A stretch of DNA of 46,116 nt from Acidobacteriota bacterium (lineage in GTDB: Bacteria; Acidobacteriota; Terriglobia; Acidiferrales; UBA7541), in the NCBI GenBank assembly GCA_013289585.1, contig JABCZR010000005.1:1-46116 (forward strand), in the 5' to 3' direction. Within the stretch, counting starts at the first letter, position 1. Every line of letters begins with the position of its first letter. A model generated the notes under the pieces. The model saw nothing but the letters and a program-made list of their open reading frames with translations. It ran no database searches and was not told the origin of the DNA. Positions 8,543 to 17,338 of this stretch are shown one piece after another. Position numbers and translations under genes: made by a program.

Positions 8543-9238
8543 TCACAGAACCTTCGACCACGTAATATCCATGACGTAAATTCCGAACGGATTCACTCGC
8601 AGAACTGCCTCATCAGTCGGGGGATTGATCGCTACCGTGAAAATGCCTTTCCACTTGTCGGAGGAGATCGGCTTACCGTCAAGTGTGCGCTGCGTCTCCG
8701 TCCAGTCGACCTCATAGCTGTGCGGTGAGTTGGGAAGGATTGCGTTCACTTCCACTTGCACCGTTTCGCGGGAGCCTCGCTCGAAGGGCTGATTCGTTCG
8801 GAAATAGTCGGTGACGATTGTTTGCGCTGCGCTCTGACTGCCAATCATTGCGTAAACATGATCGATAGAAACACGCTCGGCCAGACCATCGCTGGTCACG
8901 CCGCGCATATCCTGTACCCATTGTGTGATCGCCGCCTGTTTCATACGCTCATCGACCGTGGAAGTCCGATCGACAGCCCCCGCCGCGGCCACTCTGCCGA
9001 GAGAATCAACGGCCACCACATACGGAGTAGCTCGAGGACGTGTCGCTACACCGACAATGACGATGGCCTCAGCAAGAGCTACGAGGAGAGCAAGAACCGC
9101 AGCTCCGCGCCATTGTTGCGCACGCTTGATCAAACCGCCGTAGCGTTCGTCCCACTCTCTCCGCGCGACGAGATAAGGACTCCCGATGGAGTCTTCTTTC
9201 GAACTCAAGTGCTGCGTCAGTGCAAGTTCTTTAGCCAC
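8543..9238 (-). CDS. trbF: TrbF/VirB8-like inner-membrane assembly protein
   Basis: A 231-aa protein with the VirB8 layout: a cytoplasmic N-terminus (SPYLVARREWDERYGGLIKR), a membrane helix at about 43-67 (AVLALLVALAEAIVIVGVA), then a periplasmic domain (YVVAVDSLGRV...WVQDMRGVTSD...VDWTETQRTLDGKPISSDKW). VirB8 proteins are dimeric scaffolds that nucleate the channel. It ends 8 bp before the start of trbG and starts 17 bp after trbL. Confidence 0.93.
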   Translation of the reverse strand: MAKELALTQHLSSKEDSIGSPYLVARREWDERYGGLIKRAQQWRGAAVLALLVALAEAIVIVGVATRPRATPYVVAVDSLGRVAAAGAVDRTSTVDERMKQAAITQWVQDMRGVTSDGLAERVSIDHVYAMIGSQSAAQTIVTDYFRTNQPFERGSRETVQVEVNAILPNSPHSYEVDWTETQRTLDGKPISSDKWKGIFTVAINPPTDEAVLRVNPFGIYVMDITWSKVL

Positions 9239-9255
9239 CGCTCCACCTCTCGTAT

Positions 9256-10665
9256 TTAGCTGTCACCGTGTCCCGTCGAACTCGACGGCGGTGCATGAGA
9301 CGTTCCGTCGTGCGGAATGCGAACGCTGTTCATCACATCACGCGCACGCATTGCCGTGCGTTCAAGTGCGCCGAGGAGGGAGTCGTTCGCGCCGGCTGCC
9401 CGAGAGCGCGGCGGCCCCGGTTGCTGGCCCGACGATTGCGACGTGGGAGGACGCGACGGCGGAGCAGGTTGATTTGTGCTACCTGGCATGCCGCTTTGTG
9501 TTGCAGCCGAAGATCCTCCTCCACTCAGTGAGCTTGGTCCGCTTCCATTCCCGCCTCCACCTGGCCGTGGTGTCGCCCCGCTTGCTCCAGTCGCGCCACC
9601 GCCACCTGGCCCTCGTGATCCTGCGGCCACGGCTTCCTTTACTCTCGCCAAAGCATCTGACCCTCGCGTTGCATATCCCGTAGCAAGTACGCCTGCACCT
9701 ACTGCGGCCACACCCACTCCCATGCCTACGCCTACCAGGTCGCCGCCGCTCATCGAGGCGACGCCGCCCAGCATTGCGGACGAGATTTTGGGAGACATCC
9801 AACAAACACAAAGGAACATGACCGCCGCGGCCGCCAAGTCAAATCCGGTTCGGGCAGGGTCGGGCGACGCAGCGGCATTTTGTGCGACCGCTATCCAGCC
9901 CTGAGAGAGCGTCATCCCGGCTCCCACAAGCAAATAAAGCACAAGGATTTTCATGCCGACCGACACAGCATAGGCGATGTACCTCTCGACATACGCAGCG
10001 GTCCACCGCGACCCTCCGAACCCAAGAAAAATCACACCTGCACCAATCACGAGATAGCTTTCGACCATCGCCACAACGAACTGAATCGCTATAGCGAGAT
10101 AGGCAATAAAAATAAGCACCGCGCAAAAAACGAGTGCCATGCTACTCGAAAAACCAGTTAGAAAATCCGCACCCTTTAGCGATGAAAGAAGGTCAACGGA
10201 CATATTTACCCCAAACCCGACAATTGCACTTGGCCCAAGGGGGCCTACCGCCGAGGCGTTTTGTCCGAGGATGTGAAAGCTGTCCATGATGGCAGGAATC
10301 CACCCGCCTCCGCCCGGAGTTACTCCATAGAGAAGGATGGCGTAGAAAATTCCGATCCACATTATTTTGCGAACGATGGCAGCAGTGAGAGCTTGAAAAT
10401 CGGCTTTCTCGATGGCTAGAAGAGTGAAGCTCCAAGCTACCTCGATGCCCGCAAGTAAAAAGAAGAGCCGCTGTGCGGCGCCGAGGAGCTTGGTTATCCA
10501 ACCGTTTTGGAGACCTTTATATTCGTCCAAGATGCTGGATGGGCCGTTAACGGAATTGGGTCCCTGAGCATGCGCGAGAGCGGCGGTAGTTAACAGAAAA
10601 ACGCCAATGACTGCCACATGGATCAATACCATGCTGAACCGCCGCCCCCCACAGTTGCCCGTCAT
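9256..10665 (-). CDS. trbL: TrbL/VirB6-like polytopic inner-membrane protein
   Basis: A 469-aa protein. The first about 45 residues contain a signal-like hydrophobic stretch. About five to six membrane helices follow (about 60-330), e.g. VFCAVLIFIAYLAIAIQFVV and ILVLYLLVGAGMTL. The last about 140 residues are low-complexity Gly/Pro/Ser, typical of TrbL tails. VirB6-type proteins form the inner-membrane part of the DNA path. GAGG lies 8 bp before the ATG at 10663-10665; MVLIH eleven codons later is an alternative start. Confidence 0.92.
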   Translation of the reverse strand: MTGNCGGRRFSMVLIHVAVIGVFLLTTAALAHAQGPNSVNGPSSILDEYKGLQNGWITKLLGAAQRLFFLLAGIEVAWSFTLLAIEKADFQALTAAIVRKIMWIGIFYAILLYGVTPGGGGWIPAIMDSFHILGQNASAVGPLGPSAIVGFGVNMSVDLLSSLKGADFLTGFSSSMALVFCAVLIFIAYLAIAIQFVVAMVESYLVIGAGVIFLGFGGSRWTAAYVERYIAYAVSVGMKILVLYLLVGAGMTLSQGWIAVAQNAAASPDPARTGFDLAAAAVMFLCVCWMSPKISSAMLGGVASMSGGDLVGVGMGVGVAAVGAGVLATGYATRGSDALARVKEAVAAGSRGPGGGGATGASGATPRPGGGGNGSGPSSLSGGGSSAATQSGMPGSTNQPAPPSRPPTSQSSGQQPGPPRSRAAGANDSLLGALERTAMRARDVMNSVRIPHDGTSHAPPSSSTGHGDS

Positions 10666-10674
10666 GTCCTCACC

Positions 10675-11001
10675 TCAATACTTCTTGTCGTCTGTCTTGA
10701 TTGGTTCGTTCCCGATCATTGTTGAAGATATGGCCGCGCTACACACGCGACCTTCGGTTGTATCGCTCCAATTCGCGGGCTTTGAATCCTTTACTTGTAA
10801 GCATTCCTTTTTGATTTCCTTCGCTAGTTCCTGATGTTTATTGAACCAATCGTAGATGGACTTTGTGGTTGCCTGAGACAACTCACCAGATCCTGCATCT
10901 TCGACCTTTTTCACGATGGTGCTTGGCGGTTCCGCCTTCTTGCAACCCACGAACCCAGGCGCAAAAACCAGAATCGAAATCGCCATCCATGCTCGTTTCA
11001 T
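10675..11001 (-). CDS. small lipoprotein, TrbK-like (entry exclusion candidate)
   Basis: A 108-aa protein with a lipoprotein signal: MKRAWMAISILVFAPGFVGC, where Cys20 is the predicted lipidated residue. The mature part is small and charged (KKAEPPSTIVKKVEDAGSGE). Between trbJ and trbL, IncP-type operons carry trbK, an inner-membrane lipoprotein for entry exclusion. The assignment rests on position and lipobox rather than clear homology. Confidence 0.7.
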   Translation of the reverse strand: MKRAWMAISILVFAPGFVGCKKAEPPSTIVKKVEDAGSGELSQATTKSIYDWFNKHQELAKEIKKECLQVKDSKPANWSDTTEGRVCSAAISSTMIGNEPIKTDDKKY

Positions 11002-11019
11002 GTCGTCTCCCTTGCGGAG

Positions 11020-11730
11020 TCAGTATTTTTTTTGATCGGTGACGAGCGGTTGCGTTCCAAACAGATGCTCCAGAGCCGCGTTATCCGCTTGTTCCTTTTG
11101 AATCTGCTCCGCCTGATATGCTTGTTTACTCTGTAGGTCGGTCAACATCAACTGCCGAAGTGACATCAGTTGTTCTACCTGTTGTTCGGCAATTTGATTT
11201 CCGACCTCAACTGCCTGCATCTGCCCGCCTGCCCCCGTGGACATGGTGCGAAGCTGTGCGAGCACTGCTTGCGCATTGTTTAGTTGCTGACCTTGCAAGC
11301 CCGCCGCCCGCAGCGAGTTCATCGTCGTGTCGAGCGAAGTCTGCGACCACTTCTTGTAGTCGTTGAAATACCCCTGGCTGCGGAAGCTGTAGCCCGGAAA
11401 GGTATTGCGGAATTGTGCGTCGAGATTACCCATCGAATATGCCAAGGCTTGTCCGCCTTGCACGACTTGCGAAAGCTGCGATAAATCCTGCTGGATGGGA
11501 CCAAAGAGCTGCTGTGGTAATACTCGACCTTGTTTCAATTGCTCTGCGTACTGTCTCAGTTCGTTCTCGAGCTGAAGTCCTTGCCGGATGTAGCCCATAA
11601 TCAGTTGGACGTGATTTAGAATCTGCGTCCATTCCGTAGCCACACCCGCCAGTACTCCCGCGTCAGTAGGTGCGGGAACTCCCAGAAACAACATAGACAC
11701 CACGACTGTGAACACCATTACTTTTTTCAT
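11020..11730 (-). CDS. trbJ: TrbJ-like P-type conjugal transfer protein (VirB5 analogue)
   Basis: A 236-aa protein with a signal peptide (MKKVMVFTVVVSMLFLGVPA, then PTDAG). The typical TrbJ pattern follows: WTQILNHVQLIMGYIRQGLQ, ENELRQYAEQLKQG, and a coiled-coil, Gln-rich C-terminal half (QAVEVGNQIAEQQVEQLMSL). It is a periplasmic or pilus-associated subunit. Its ATG overlaps the trbE stop (ATGA). Confidence 0.92.
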   Translation of the reverse strand: MKKVMVFTVVVSMLFLGVPAPTDAGVLAGVATEWTQILNHVQLIMGYIRQGLQLENELRQYAEQLKQGRVLPQQLFGPIQQDLSQLSQVVQGGQALAYSMGNLDAQFRNTFPGYSFRSQGYFNDYKKWSQTSLDTTMNSLRAAGLQGQQLNNAQAVLAQLRTMSTGAGGQMQAVEVGNQIAEQQVEQLMSLRQLMLTDLQSKQAYQAEQIQKEQADNAALEHLFGTQPLVTDQKKY

Positions 11731-14198
11731 GCCGATTCTCTCCTTTCACGAACTCCCTCAACTTCGCGCCACCAGTCCGCCCAATCCGAGCGGCCTCGCT
11801 GACGCAACCACTCCGCTTGCCAGGTGCGGGGATGGGCACGCATAACCTCCTCCGCTTTCTTGCGGTCGTCCGGACTGTTCACGCCGACAAACGCTAGCGC
11901 AACACCACCGAGTCCCAGCGAAATCAAACGACGACCCTCTGGCGAAATCACGTAATACTGGCGCTTCGGAATGGCGCCTTGGACGATTTGAATCTCCCTG
12001 TCGTTGAGGCTAACGGCTTCATACAAACGGCGGGACTGGACGTTCGCCGCTTCTGCGTTAGCGAGCAGGATTTTCGTAGGGCACGCTTCCATGACCACAT
12101 CGCTGATCCCAGAATTGAAAATGTCGGAGAGATTTTGGGTAGCGAGAACGACGACCGCGTTGAGCTTACGGAGAGTCTTCAGCCAGTCGCGCAGGTATTC
12201 GCGGAATAACTCGTCCCGCAAATACACCCACGCCTCATCAAGAACAATAAGGGTGGGACGCCCATCCAACTTCTTTTGAATTCTCCGAAACAGGTACAGC
12301 AGGACTGCGACTGTGGCTTTGCTATTGCCATCCCCGTACTTCATGAGGTTGTCCATTTCGAACACCATCATGCGACCGTCCTTCAATCCGTCCTTCTCCG
12401 CATCGAGGAGACGACCGAGCGGTCCGCTCAGTGTGTAAACTTCAAGCGCCGAGCGAACTTCCTTGTTCTGCACCGTTGCCAGAAAATCGGTAAGTGTCCG
12501 CCGGGGCGACCCTTGCATTAACTTCATGGCGTCGGCGACAGCGTTTCGGTGCTGGGGTTTCATGTCGAGACCACCGAGTTTGCAGAGTTTTTCGACCCAA
12601 CTATCTGCCCAAGCTAGATCGCTGTCGTCAGTCAGGTCCGCCAGCGGATAAAACGACAAGCCGTCGGTCTCCCCGCCGAGATCGTAAAACTCCCCGCCGC
12701 AGGCCCGCGTCAGAACCGCGAGCGAGTAGCCTTTATCGAAGGCGAACACCTGTGCGCGGGGATACCTGAAGAATTGCGCAACAATGAATCCCAGGAATGT
12801 TGATTTCCCCGAGCCAGGCGGACCCACCATGAATGTGTGCCCGATATCTCCACAATGCAGATTGAAGCGAAACGGAGTTGAGCCCGTTGTCGCGGCATAC
12901 AAAAGGGGTGGGCTCTTCGGCGGATAGAACGGGCAGGGATTTTCTTTGTTTCCAGCCCACACCGCGCTTATCGGAAGAAGGTCTGCCAGGTTCAGTGTGT
13001 GCAGGACCACGCGCCTGACATTGCGATAGCCATCCCCAGGAAGGCTTCCTCTCCACGCTTCTACGCTATTCACGTCTTCGATCCGTGCAGAGAAGCCTAA
13101 GTTTTGGACCGTCTTCGCCACCAACGCGACGGCTTCCTCGACGCTGGTTTCATCTTCATTGCTGCAAATCACCGTTGTCGTGTATTGGGCGAACAGCACG
13201 TCCCCTGCGGCGGCAACGCTCATTGCCTCTTCCGCGTCAACGCTCATTTCTTGTGCATGTAGGTTCACGGCCCCGGTCTGCGTTTGCATGATTTGGTCTT
13301 TTAGGCCCCGCATCTTAGAACGCCATTTCTTGCGGACCTTATCGAGAAACGAGCGCGCTTCTTCCGGATCCATGAGAATCGCCCGCGTATTCCACCGGTA
13401 TTCGATGGCCAGCGTATCGAGCGCCGCGAGAATCCCGGGGACGCTTGCTTTGGGGAATCCATCGATTGCAACCACCCGCAAATGTTTGCGCCCAATGCGT
13501 GGGGTTAAACCACCCACGAAATCCTCCGTCGCAAGCACGTCGTTGAGATACACCGGGAATTCAGGTAGCCGGATGGGATGATCTTTCCAGGCCACACAGC
13601 GATGTACGTAGCGCAGCAGCTCGTCGTGAACTACTGGATTGCCAGCGTCATCTTTCGTGCGTACCGCTCTCAATCGCGTCACAGCAAACAACGATTTGAA
13701 AACATCCTCGAAACTCGCAATGCGACTCTTGAAATAGTCCACGATCCGCGCGGCATTCCCACGCTTGTCCTTCATTCCCTCAAACATCCAGCCTTTAATC
13801 TTTTCTTCCCGCGCGATGGGAGGAAGGTAGGTCAGCGACAGATAGTAATCGCTTTCGAAATGCGCGCCCTCGGACATGAACTGCTCGCGACGCTCGTCGT
13901 CGATGATCTTTGTAACCGAGTCCGGGAACTCTTGATATTCGGGATAGCCGGGAGCAGGGGAGCGAACGCTGTCACACTGCACCATCCAGCCTCCGCCGAG
14001 GCGGAGCAGGACTCCCAAGCGCCCGCTCAACGCCGCCATCTCTCCATTCGTCGCGGAACCGAGATCCGGTCCTTGAAATTTCCACGCTGCAAGCAGCCCG
14101 CCGTCCTGCTGCAAGAGAACTCCGTCCTCAATCAAGGAGTCATACAGAAGAAGGTCAGCTAATCCAATCGCGTGACGGCGCTGTTCAACAAGAGGCAT
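11727..14198 (-). CDS. trbE: TrbE/VirB4-like conjugation ATPase
   Basis: An 823-aa protein of usual VirB4 length. The N-terminal half is the CagE/TrbE/VirB domain. The Walker A motif is FMVGPPGSGKSTFLGF near residue 460, and the Walker B is TLIVLDEAWVYLRDEL, followed by LATQNLSDIFNSGI. VirB4 ATPases extract pilin and drive channel assembly at the inner membrane. It follows trbD by 3 bp and is translationally coupled to trbJ. Confidence 0.96.
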   Translation of the reverse strand: MPLVEQRRHAIGLADLLLYDSLIEDGVLLQQDGGLLAAWKFQGPDLGSATNGEMAALSGRLGVLLRLGGGWMVQCDSVRSPAPGYPEYQEFPDSVTKIIDDERREQFMSEGAHFESDYYLSLTYLPPIAREEKIKGWMFEGMKDKRGNAARIVDYFKSRIASFEDVFKSLFAVTRLRAVRTKDDAGNPVVHDELLRYVHRCVAWKDHPIRLPEFPVYLNDVLATEDFVGGLTPRIGRKHLRVVAIDGFPKASVPGILAALDTLAIEYRWNTRAILMDPEEARSFLDKVRKKWRSKMRGLKDQIMQTQTGAVNLHAQEMSVDAEEAMSVAAAGDVLFAQYTTTVICSNEDETSVEEAVALVAKTVQNLGFSARIEDVNSVEAWRGSLPGDGYRNVRRVVLHTLNLADLLPISAVWAGNKENPCPFYPPKSPPLLYAATTGSTPFRFNLHCGDIGHTFMVGPPGSGKSTFLGFIVAQFFRYPRAQVFAFDKGYSLAVLTRACGGEFYDLGGETDGLSFYPLADLTDDSDLAWADSWVEKLCKLGGLDMKPQHRNAVADAMKLMQGSPRRTLTDFLATVQNKEVRSALEVYTLSGPLGRLLDAEKDGLKDGRMMVFEMDNLMKYGDGNSKATVAVLLYLFRRIQKKLDGRPTLIVLDEAWVYLRDELFREYLRDWLKTLRKLNAVVVLATQNLSDIFNSGISDVVMEACPTKILLANAEAANVQSRRLYEAVSLNDREIQIVQGAIPKRQYYVISPEGRRLISLGLGGVALAFVGVNSPDDRKKAEEVMRAHPRTWQAEWLRQRGRSDWADWWREVEGVRERRESA

Positions 14199-14201
14199 GC
14201 T

Positions 14202-14513
14202 TTATCTCCAATTTGCAGGGGTCGTCGTGTAAGGAGCAGACATCCGGCTCTTCGCGGGATAAAAATCCCGATACCTAATGTGCCGGATGTAAACATGACG
14301 CAAGAGAGGGTCTATCTTCGCCATTCGTGCGAGAACCCCCACAGCGATCAGCCACAGAACCAAGCCGCCAAGAATGCTCCACCACTTCATGACAGCAAAA
14401 ACCAACATCGCCGCGAGGATGGCGGAGACCAAAATCAATTCGCGGTCCCCGCCCATCAGCAATTGCGGCCGGTTTGCCGACTCGTGAAACGGTACTTCGC
14501 GCGGTCGGTCCAT
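14202..14513 (-). CDS. trbD: TrbD/VirB3-like inner-membrane protein
   Basis: A 103-aa protein. The opening MDRPREVPFHESANRPQLLM and GGDRELILVSAILAAMLVFA match the VirB3/TrbD pattern. Two adjacent membrane helices follow (about 30-65), and then MAKIDPLLRHVYIRHIRYRD. VirB3 proteins partner with VirB4, and here the gene lies directly before trbE. Confidence 0.92.
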   Translation of the reverse strand: MDRPREVPFHESANRPQLLMGGDRELILVSAILAAMLVFAVMKWWSILGGLVLWLIAVGVLARMAKIDPLLRHVYIRHIRYRDFYPAKSRMSAPYTTTPANWR

Positions 14514-14515
14514 GA

Positions 14516-14860
14516 TTAAACGACCGCCGCGCCTACCGCGAACAAGCCTCCCAGCAAGGCAGCCGCGGAAATGATGAAAGCAATTGCGCAGACGGCATAC
14601 ACGGCACGGCGGGCAAATTCATTCCACTCACCTCCGAACACAAGCGTCACGCCGATTGCCACCAACGCGATAATCGCAATTGCCCCAGCTACAGGACCGC
14701 TCAACGACTGTTGCAACCTTGTTAGCGGTTGCTCCCACGGCAACGCCTGTCCGCCCGCAGCCGCGGAGGCAGGCAGACTGAGAATTGCCGACGCAAGGGT
14801 GAGTAAGCCTGTGCGAGCTACGAGACGCCGCCATTCCACTTTTCTCGCGGATACTTTCAT
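14516..14860 (-). CDS. trbC: TrbC/VirB2-like pilin precursor
   Basis: A 114-aa protein starting MKVSARKVEWRRLVARTG, with AAAGGAAA ahead of the ATG at 14858-14860; an earlier GTG-type start is less convincing. A signal sequence ends near SLPASAAAG. Two long hydrophobic helices follow (GAIAIIALVAIGVTLVFGG, AVYAVCAIAFIISAAALLGG). IncP TrbC is cut at both ends and cyclised by TraF; a TraF homologue lies at 27156-27758. Confidence 0.92.
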   Translation of the reverse strand: MKVSARKVEWRRLVARTGLLTLASAILSLPASAAAGGQALPWEQPLTRLQQSLSGPVAGAIAIIALVAIGVTLVFGGEWNEFARRAVYAVCAIAFIISAAALLGGLFAVGAAVV

Positions 14861-14886
14861 TTTGTATTTTCCTTTCGTTCTGAGAT

Positions 14887-15228
14887 TTACGACCAACCAC
14901 CACTCGCTCCACTAACGGCAAACCACACCACTAGTGCAACGAACCCTGAACACAGGAGCGCCGCCGCACACAACACCACCAACGTCCGCCGGGTTGCGTC
15001 CGACAGATTCAGCAGCGTGGTGACGAGCACACCCGAAAAACCTAAAACCATAACCGCCAGCGCGACGCGCTCAGCTCCAGGGAAAACCATCCCCGACACT
15101 CCCATGCCAGGAAGGAGAGAAAGACCTGCACCCGCAAGAATGGCGGCGATTGTGAGGAACAACCCGCACGCAAAAGCACTTGTGTCGTGCACCGAATCTA
15201 TTCCGCTCTGCTGTTTTCTGTTTTCCAT
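14887..15228 (-). CDS. small polytopic membrane protein of unknown family inside the trb operon
   Basis: A 113-aa protein with four predicted membrane segments: ACGLFLTIAAILAGAGLSLL, GMVFPGAERVALAVMVLGF, VLCAAALLCSGFVALVVWF and a shorter one before it. It has no recognised motif. It lies between trbB and trbC, closely packed (8 bp after trbB), so it is co-expressed with the pore genes. It is not part of the RP4 trb set. Its role is unknown. Confidence 0.8.
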   Translation of the reverse strand: MENRKQQSGIDSVHDTSAFACGLFLTIAAILAGAGLSLLPGMGVSGMVFPGAERVALAVMVLGFSGVLVTTLLNLSDATRRTLVVLCAAALLCSGFVALVVWFAVSGASGGWS

Positions 15229-15236
15229 TGGGCGTC

Positions 15237-16271
15237 CTACACATACTCCAGCTTGTAGTCTCCGTCGCTGTATCCGGTAACTACGGCGACCTCGCGGACC
15301 TTCCGACCAGCGCGAATGCTTGGTTCGCCATCCACGAAGACAACCACATTCACAGCTTCAGCAATCAATTTCTGTTGGGGAGCCGCAGTCGCTTCCGCCA
15401 CCAGGCTTTCCAAGCGAATCAGTGCGCCATGCGCGTCGTTGGCATGCACGCTTGCCGCACCACCCGGATGCCCTGTGTTCCACGCTTTGAGCATGCTCAA
15501 CGCTTCCGCACCTCGGACTTCCCCCACGACAATCCTTGTTGGCTTCAGCCGCATGCAGGCCCTCAGGCAATCGAGCATCGACACACGCCCGACTGCGAGC
15601 AGCGCGACCGCGTTCTTTACGTTGCATTGCAACTCGGGCGTATCTTCGATGATGAGGACACGGTCGTTCGGTGAAATCCACGCCAGTTCATCAAGGACAG
15701 CGTTGATGAACGTCGTCTTGCCCGAACCGGTTGATCCTGCAACAAGAATATTTTTCCGCTGCTCAATCGCGGCGCGAATCACTTCCAAGTGGCGCTTTCC
15801 GCGCACCGACTCAAGAAAGTAATCGCGACGACGCTGGAGGTTCAGCGCATCGCTCTTGTCGGTGAGAATTCCGTCGATCTCGTACTCGTTCAGAGTGAAT
15901 ACGCAATGCGGCCGTTGCCTAATGGCAAATACGGGATGCCGCACCACTGGAGGGACCAAACCCTCGAAGCGGCTTCCATCCGTGGGCAGCTCTGTTTCAA
16001 GAATGGGGTTGTCGTGATTGATGACCGTGTCTCGTATCGCGGCGATCGTGCCGAACGCACTCAAGGCCTGTGCGGGAGGCATTTTGCCAACAACCCGAAA
16101 ATCCTCGTGAGTCCGCTTGACCCACAATTGCCCATCGGGATTCAGCAAGATGTCTTCGGTGCCATGATCTTGAAGGCTGGAGGAGACCAGCGGCCCGAGT
16201 TCCCGTACCAGTTTTTCATTTCGGCGTTCGGCGACTTGTTGAAGTTCTTGCATCTGGCCCCGCCAATTCAT
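15237..16271 (-). CDS. trbB: TrbB/VirB11-like traffic ATPase
   Basis: A 344-aa protein. The N-terminal domain contains HGTEDILLNPDGQLWVKR. The ATPase core has Walker A ILVAGSTGSGKTTFINAVL near residues 172-190, the Asp box LIIEDTPELQC and the Walker B/His-box region MRLKPTRIVVGEVRGAEAL. VirB11 hexamers switch the machine between pilus building and DNA transfer. It is the first gene of the trb operon. The start at 16271 has only a weak ribosome site; MQELQQV six codons later, preceded by GGGG, is an alternative. Confidence 0.96.
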   Translation of the reverse strand: MNWRGQMQELQQVAERRNEKLVRELGPLVSSSLQDHGTEDILLNPDGQLWVKRTHEDFRVVGKMPPAQALSAFGTIAAIRDTVINHDNPILETELPTDGSRFEGLVPPVVRHPVFAIRQRPHCVFTLNEYEIDGILTDKSDALNLQRRRDYFLESVRGKRHLEVIRAAIEQRKNILVAGSTGSGKTTFINAVLDELAWISPNDRVLIIEDTPELQCNVKNAVALLAVGRVSMLDCLRACMRLKPTRIVVGEVRGAEALSMLKAWNTGHPGGAASVHANDAHGALIRLESLVAEATAAPQQKLIAEAVNVVVFVDGEPSIRAGRKVREVAVVTGYSDGDYKLEYV

Positions 16272-16310
16272 TCGATCTTCTAAAATCTAGCGTTCTGTTT
16301 GAACACCTAT

Positions 16311-16333
16311 GCTACTATACATACAGCATCATC
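16311..16333 (-). promoter_or_regulatory. copy 3 (weaker) of the shared transfer-operon motif, between trbB and the primase
   Basis: On the minus strand the 23-bp site reads GATGATGCTGTATGTATAG, then TAGC. It agrees at 18 of 23 positions with the copy at 23707-23729 and points toward trbB, about 40 bp upstream of it. The core is a degraded form of the palindrome GCTATA-N2-TATAGC. Confidence 0.5.
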
Positions 16334-16383
16334 TAACTGCGACAGATAATTACGCCGATTATTTGCGGCTGTCAAGTCAAAAG

Positions 16384-17256
16384 ATGACTACCATCAAAAC
16401 CGCCGGAGCCGTCGAGAAGCAGGCTCGCGCCATGAGCGCAAGCGCTTTCGAGGTTGGACTCTTTGACCCGACTGCTGCGCAAGGAGTGATGCTCTCGCGC
16501 GTCTGGGACCTCGACGCGTTGCTTCGCTCCGTGTCCTGGCTGCGCCTAAAGAATCTTGAAGGCCGAAATATCTATATTCGGCCGAGTGGCGAACACTCTC
16601 TTTCGCTTATCGACGACGCCAATGCGCAGGCGGTAGAATTGATGAAATCAGAAGGCTTTGCTCCTGCGGTGGTTCTTGAAACGTCTCCGAGGAACTTTCA
16701 GGCATGGCTCTGCCACGGCCAGATCCTGCCGAAACATCTTTCTACTCTTGCAGCAAGACTACTGGCATCACGCTTTGGCGGTGACCCTGGTTCGGCGGAT
16801 TGGCGGCACTACGGAAGACTTGCGGGATTTACGAATCGCAAAGACAAATACCGAAGAGCCGATGGAACCTTTCCCTACGTCAGGCTGCACGAGGCCGCGG
16901 GACTGGTTTATCCCAAAGCTGACGAGTTTCTCGCGGAAGTGAAAACTCTATACGAAGTGGAGCAATGCGCGCCTGCACGACCACGGTCGTTGTGGCGCCC
17001 ATGGTTGTGCATGTCGAATCTCAAGACGATCGCGGACTTCCGTGCGAAGCCGGTTTATGCTGGCGACCATACGCGAGTAGACCTAGCCTATGCTGTGTAC
17101 GCTTTGTCCCATGTCGTCCCCGAAAACGAAGTGCGCAACGCGCTCACTTCGAGGGATCTTTCACACAAGGGGAATCGGAAACGACAACAAGAGTATATTG
17201 ATCGCACGATTAAAAAAGCTCGGGAGCGAATTGAATGCAATTCTAAAAACCAATGA
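16384..17256 (+). CDS. RepB-type DNA primase (archaeo-eukaryotic primase superfamily)
   Basis: About 290 aa from the ATG at 16384; an in-frame ATG at 16309 would add 25 residues. Key motifs are IYIRPSGEHSLSLIDDANAQ with the acidic pair DD, and VLETSPRNFQAWLCHGQIL. These match the RepB'-like primases of RSF1010 and related plasmids, which prime the complementary strand of transferred or replicating DNA. HYGRLAGFTNRKDKYR is the typical third block. A C-terminal helical region follows. It diverges from trbB. A Rep initiator gene is not present nearby. Confidence 0.88.
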   Translation: MTTIKTAGAVEKQARAMSASAFEVGLFDPTAAQGVMLSRVWDLDALLRSVSWLRLKNLEGRNIYIRPSGEHSLSLIDDANAQAVELMKSEGFAPAVVLETSPRNFQAWLCHGQILPKHLSTLAARLLASRFGGDPGSADWRHYGRLAGFTNRKDKYRRADGTFPYVRLHEAAGLVYPKADEFLAEVKTLYEVEQCAPARPRSLWRPWLCMSNLKTIADFRAKPVYAGDHTRVDLAYAVYALSHVVPENEVRNALTSRDLSHKGNRKRQQEYIDRTIKKARERIECNSKNQ

Positions 17257-17338
17257 CCTTCTCTCCAAAACTCGAATTGATTACACCGTCTGCAGCATTG
17301 TCCTATACTGTCAGCGTCACAGTCGGGGTTGACCTACC

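Noticed and set aside
17300-17318. TATACTGTCAGC as a fourth copy of the transfer-operon motif
   Set aside because: It shares only CTATA and CAGC with the motif, with wrong spacing.
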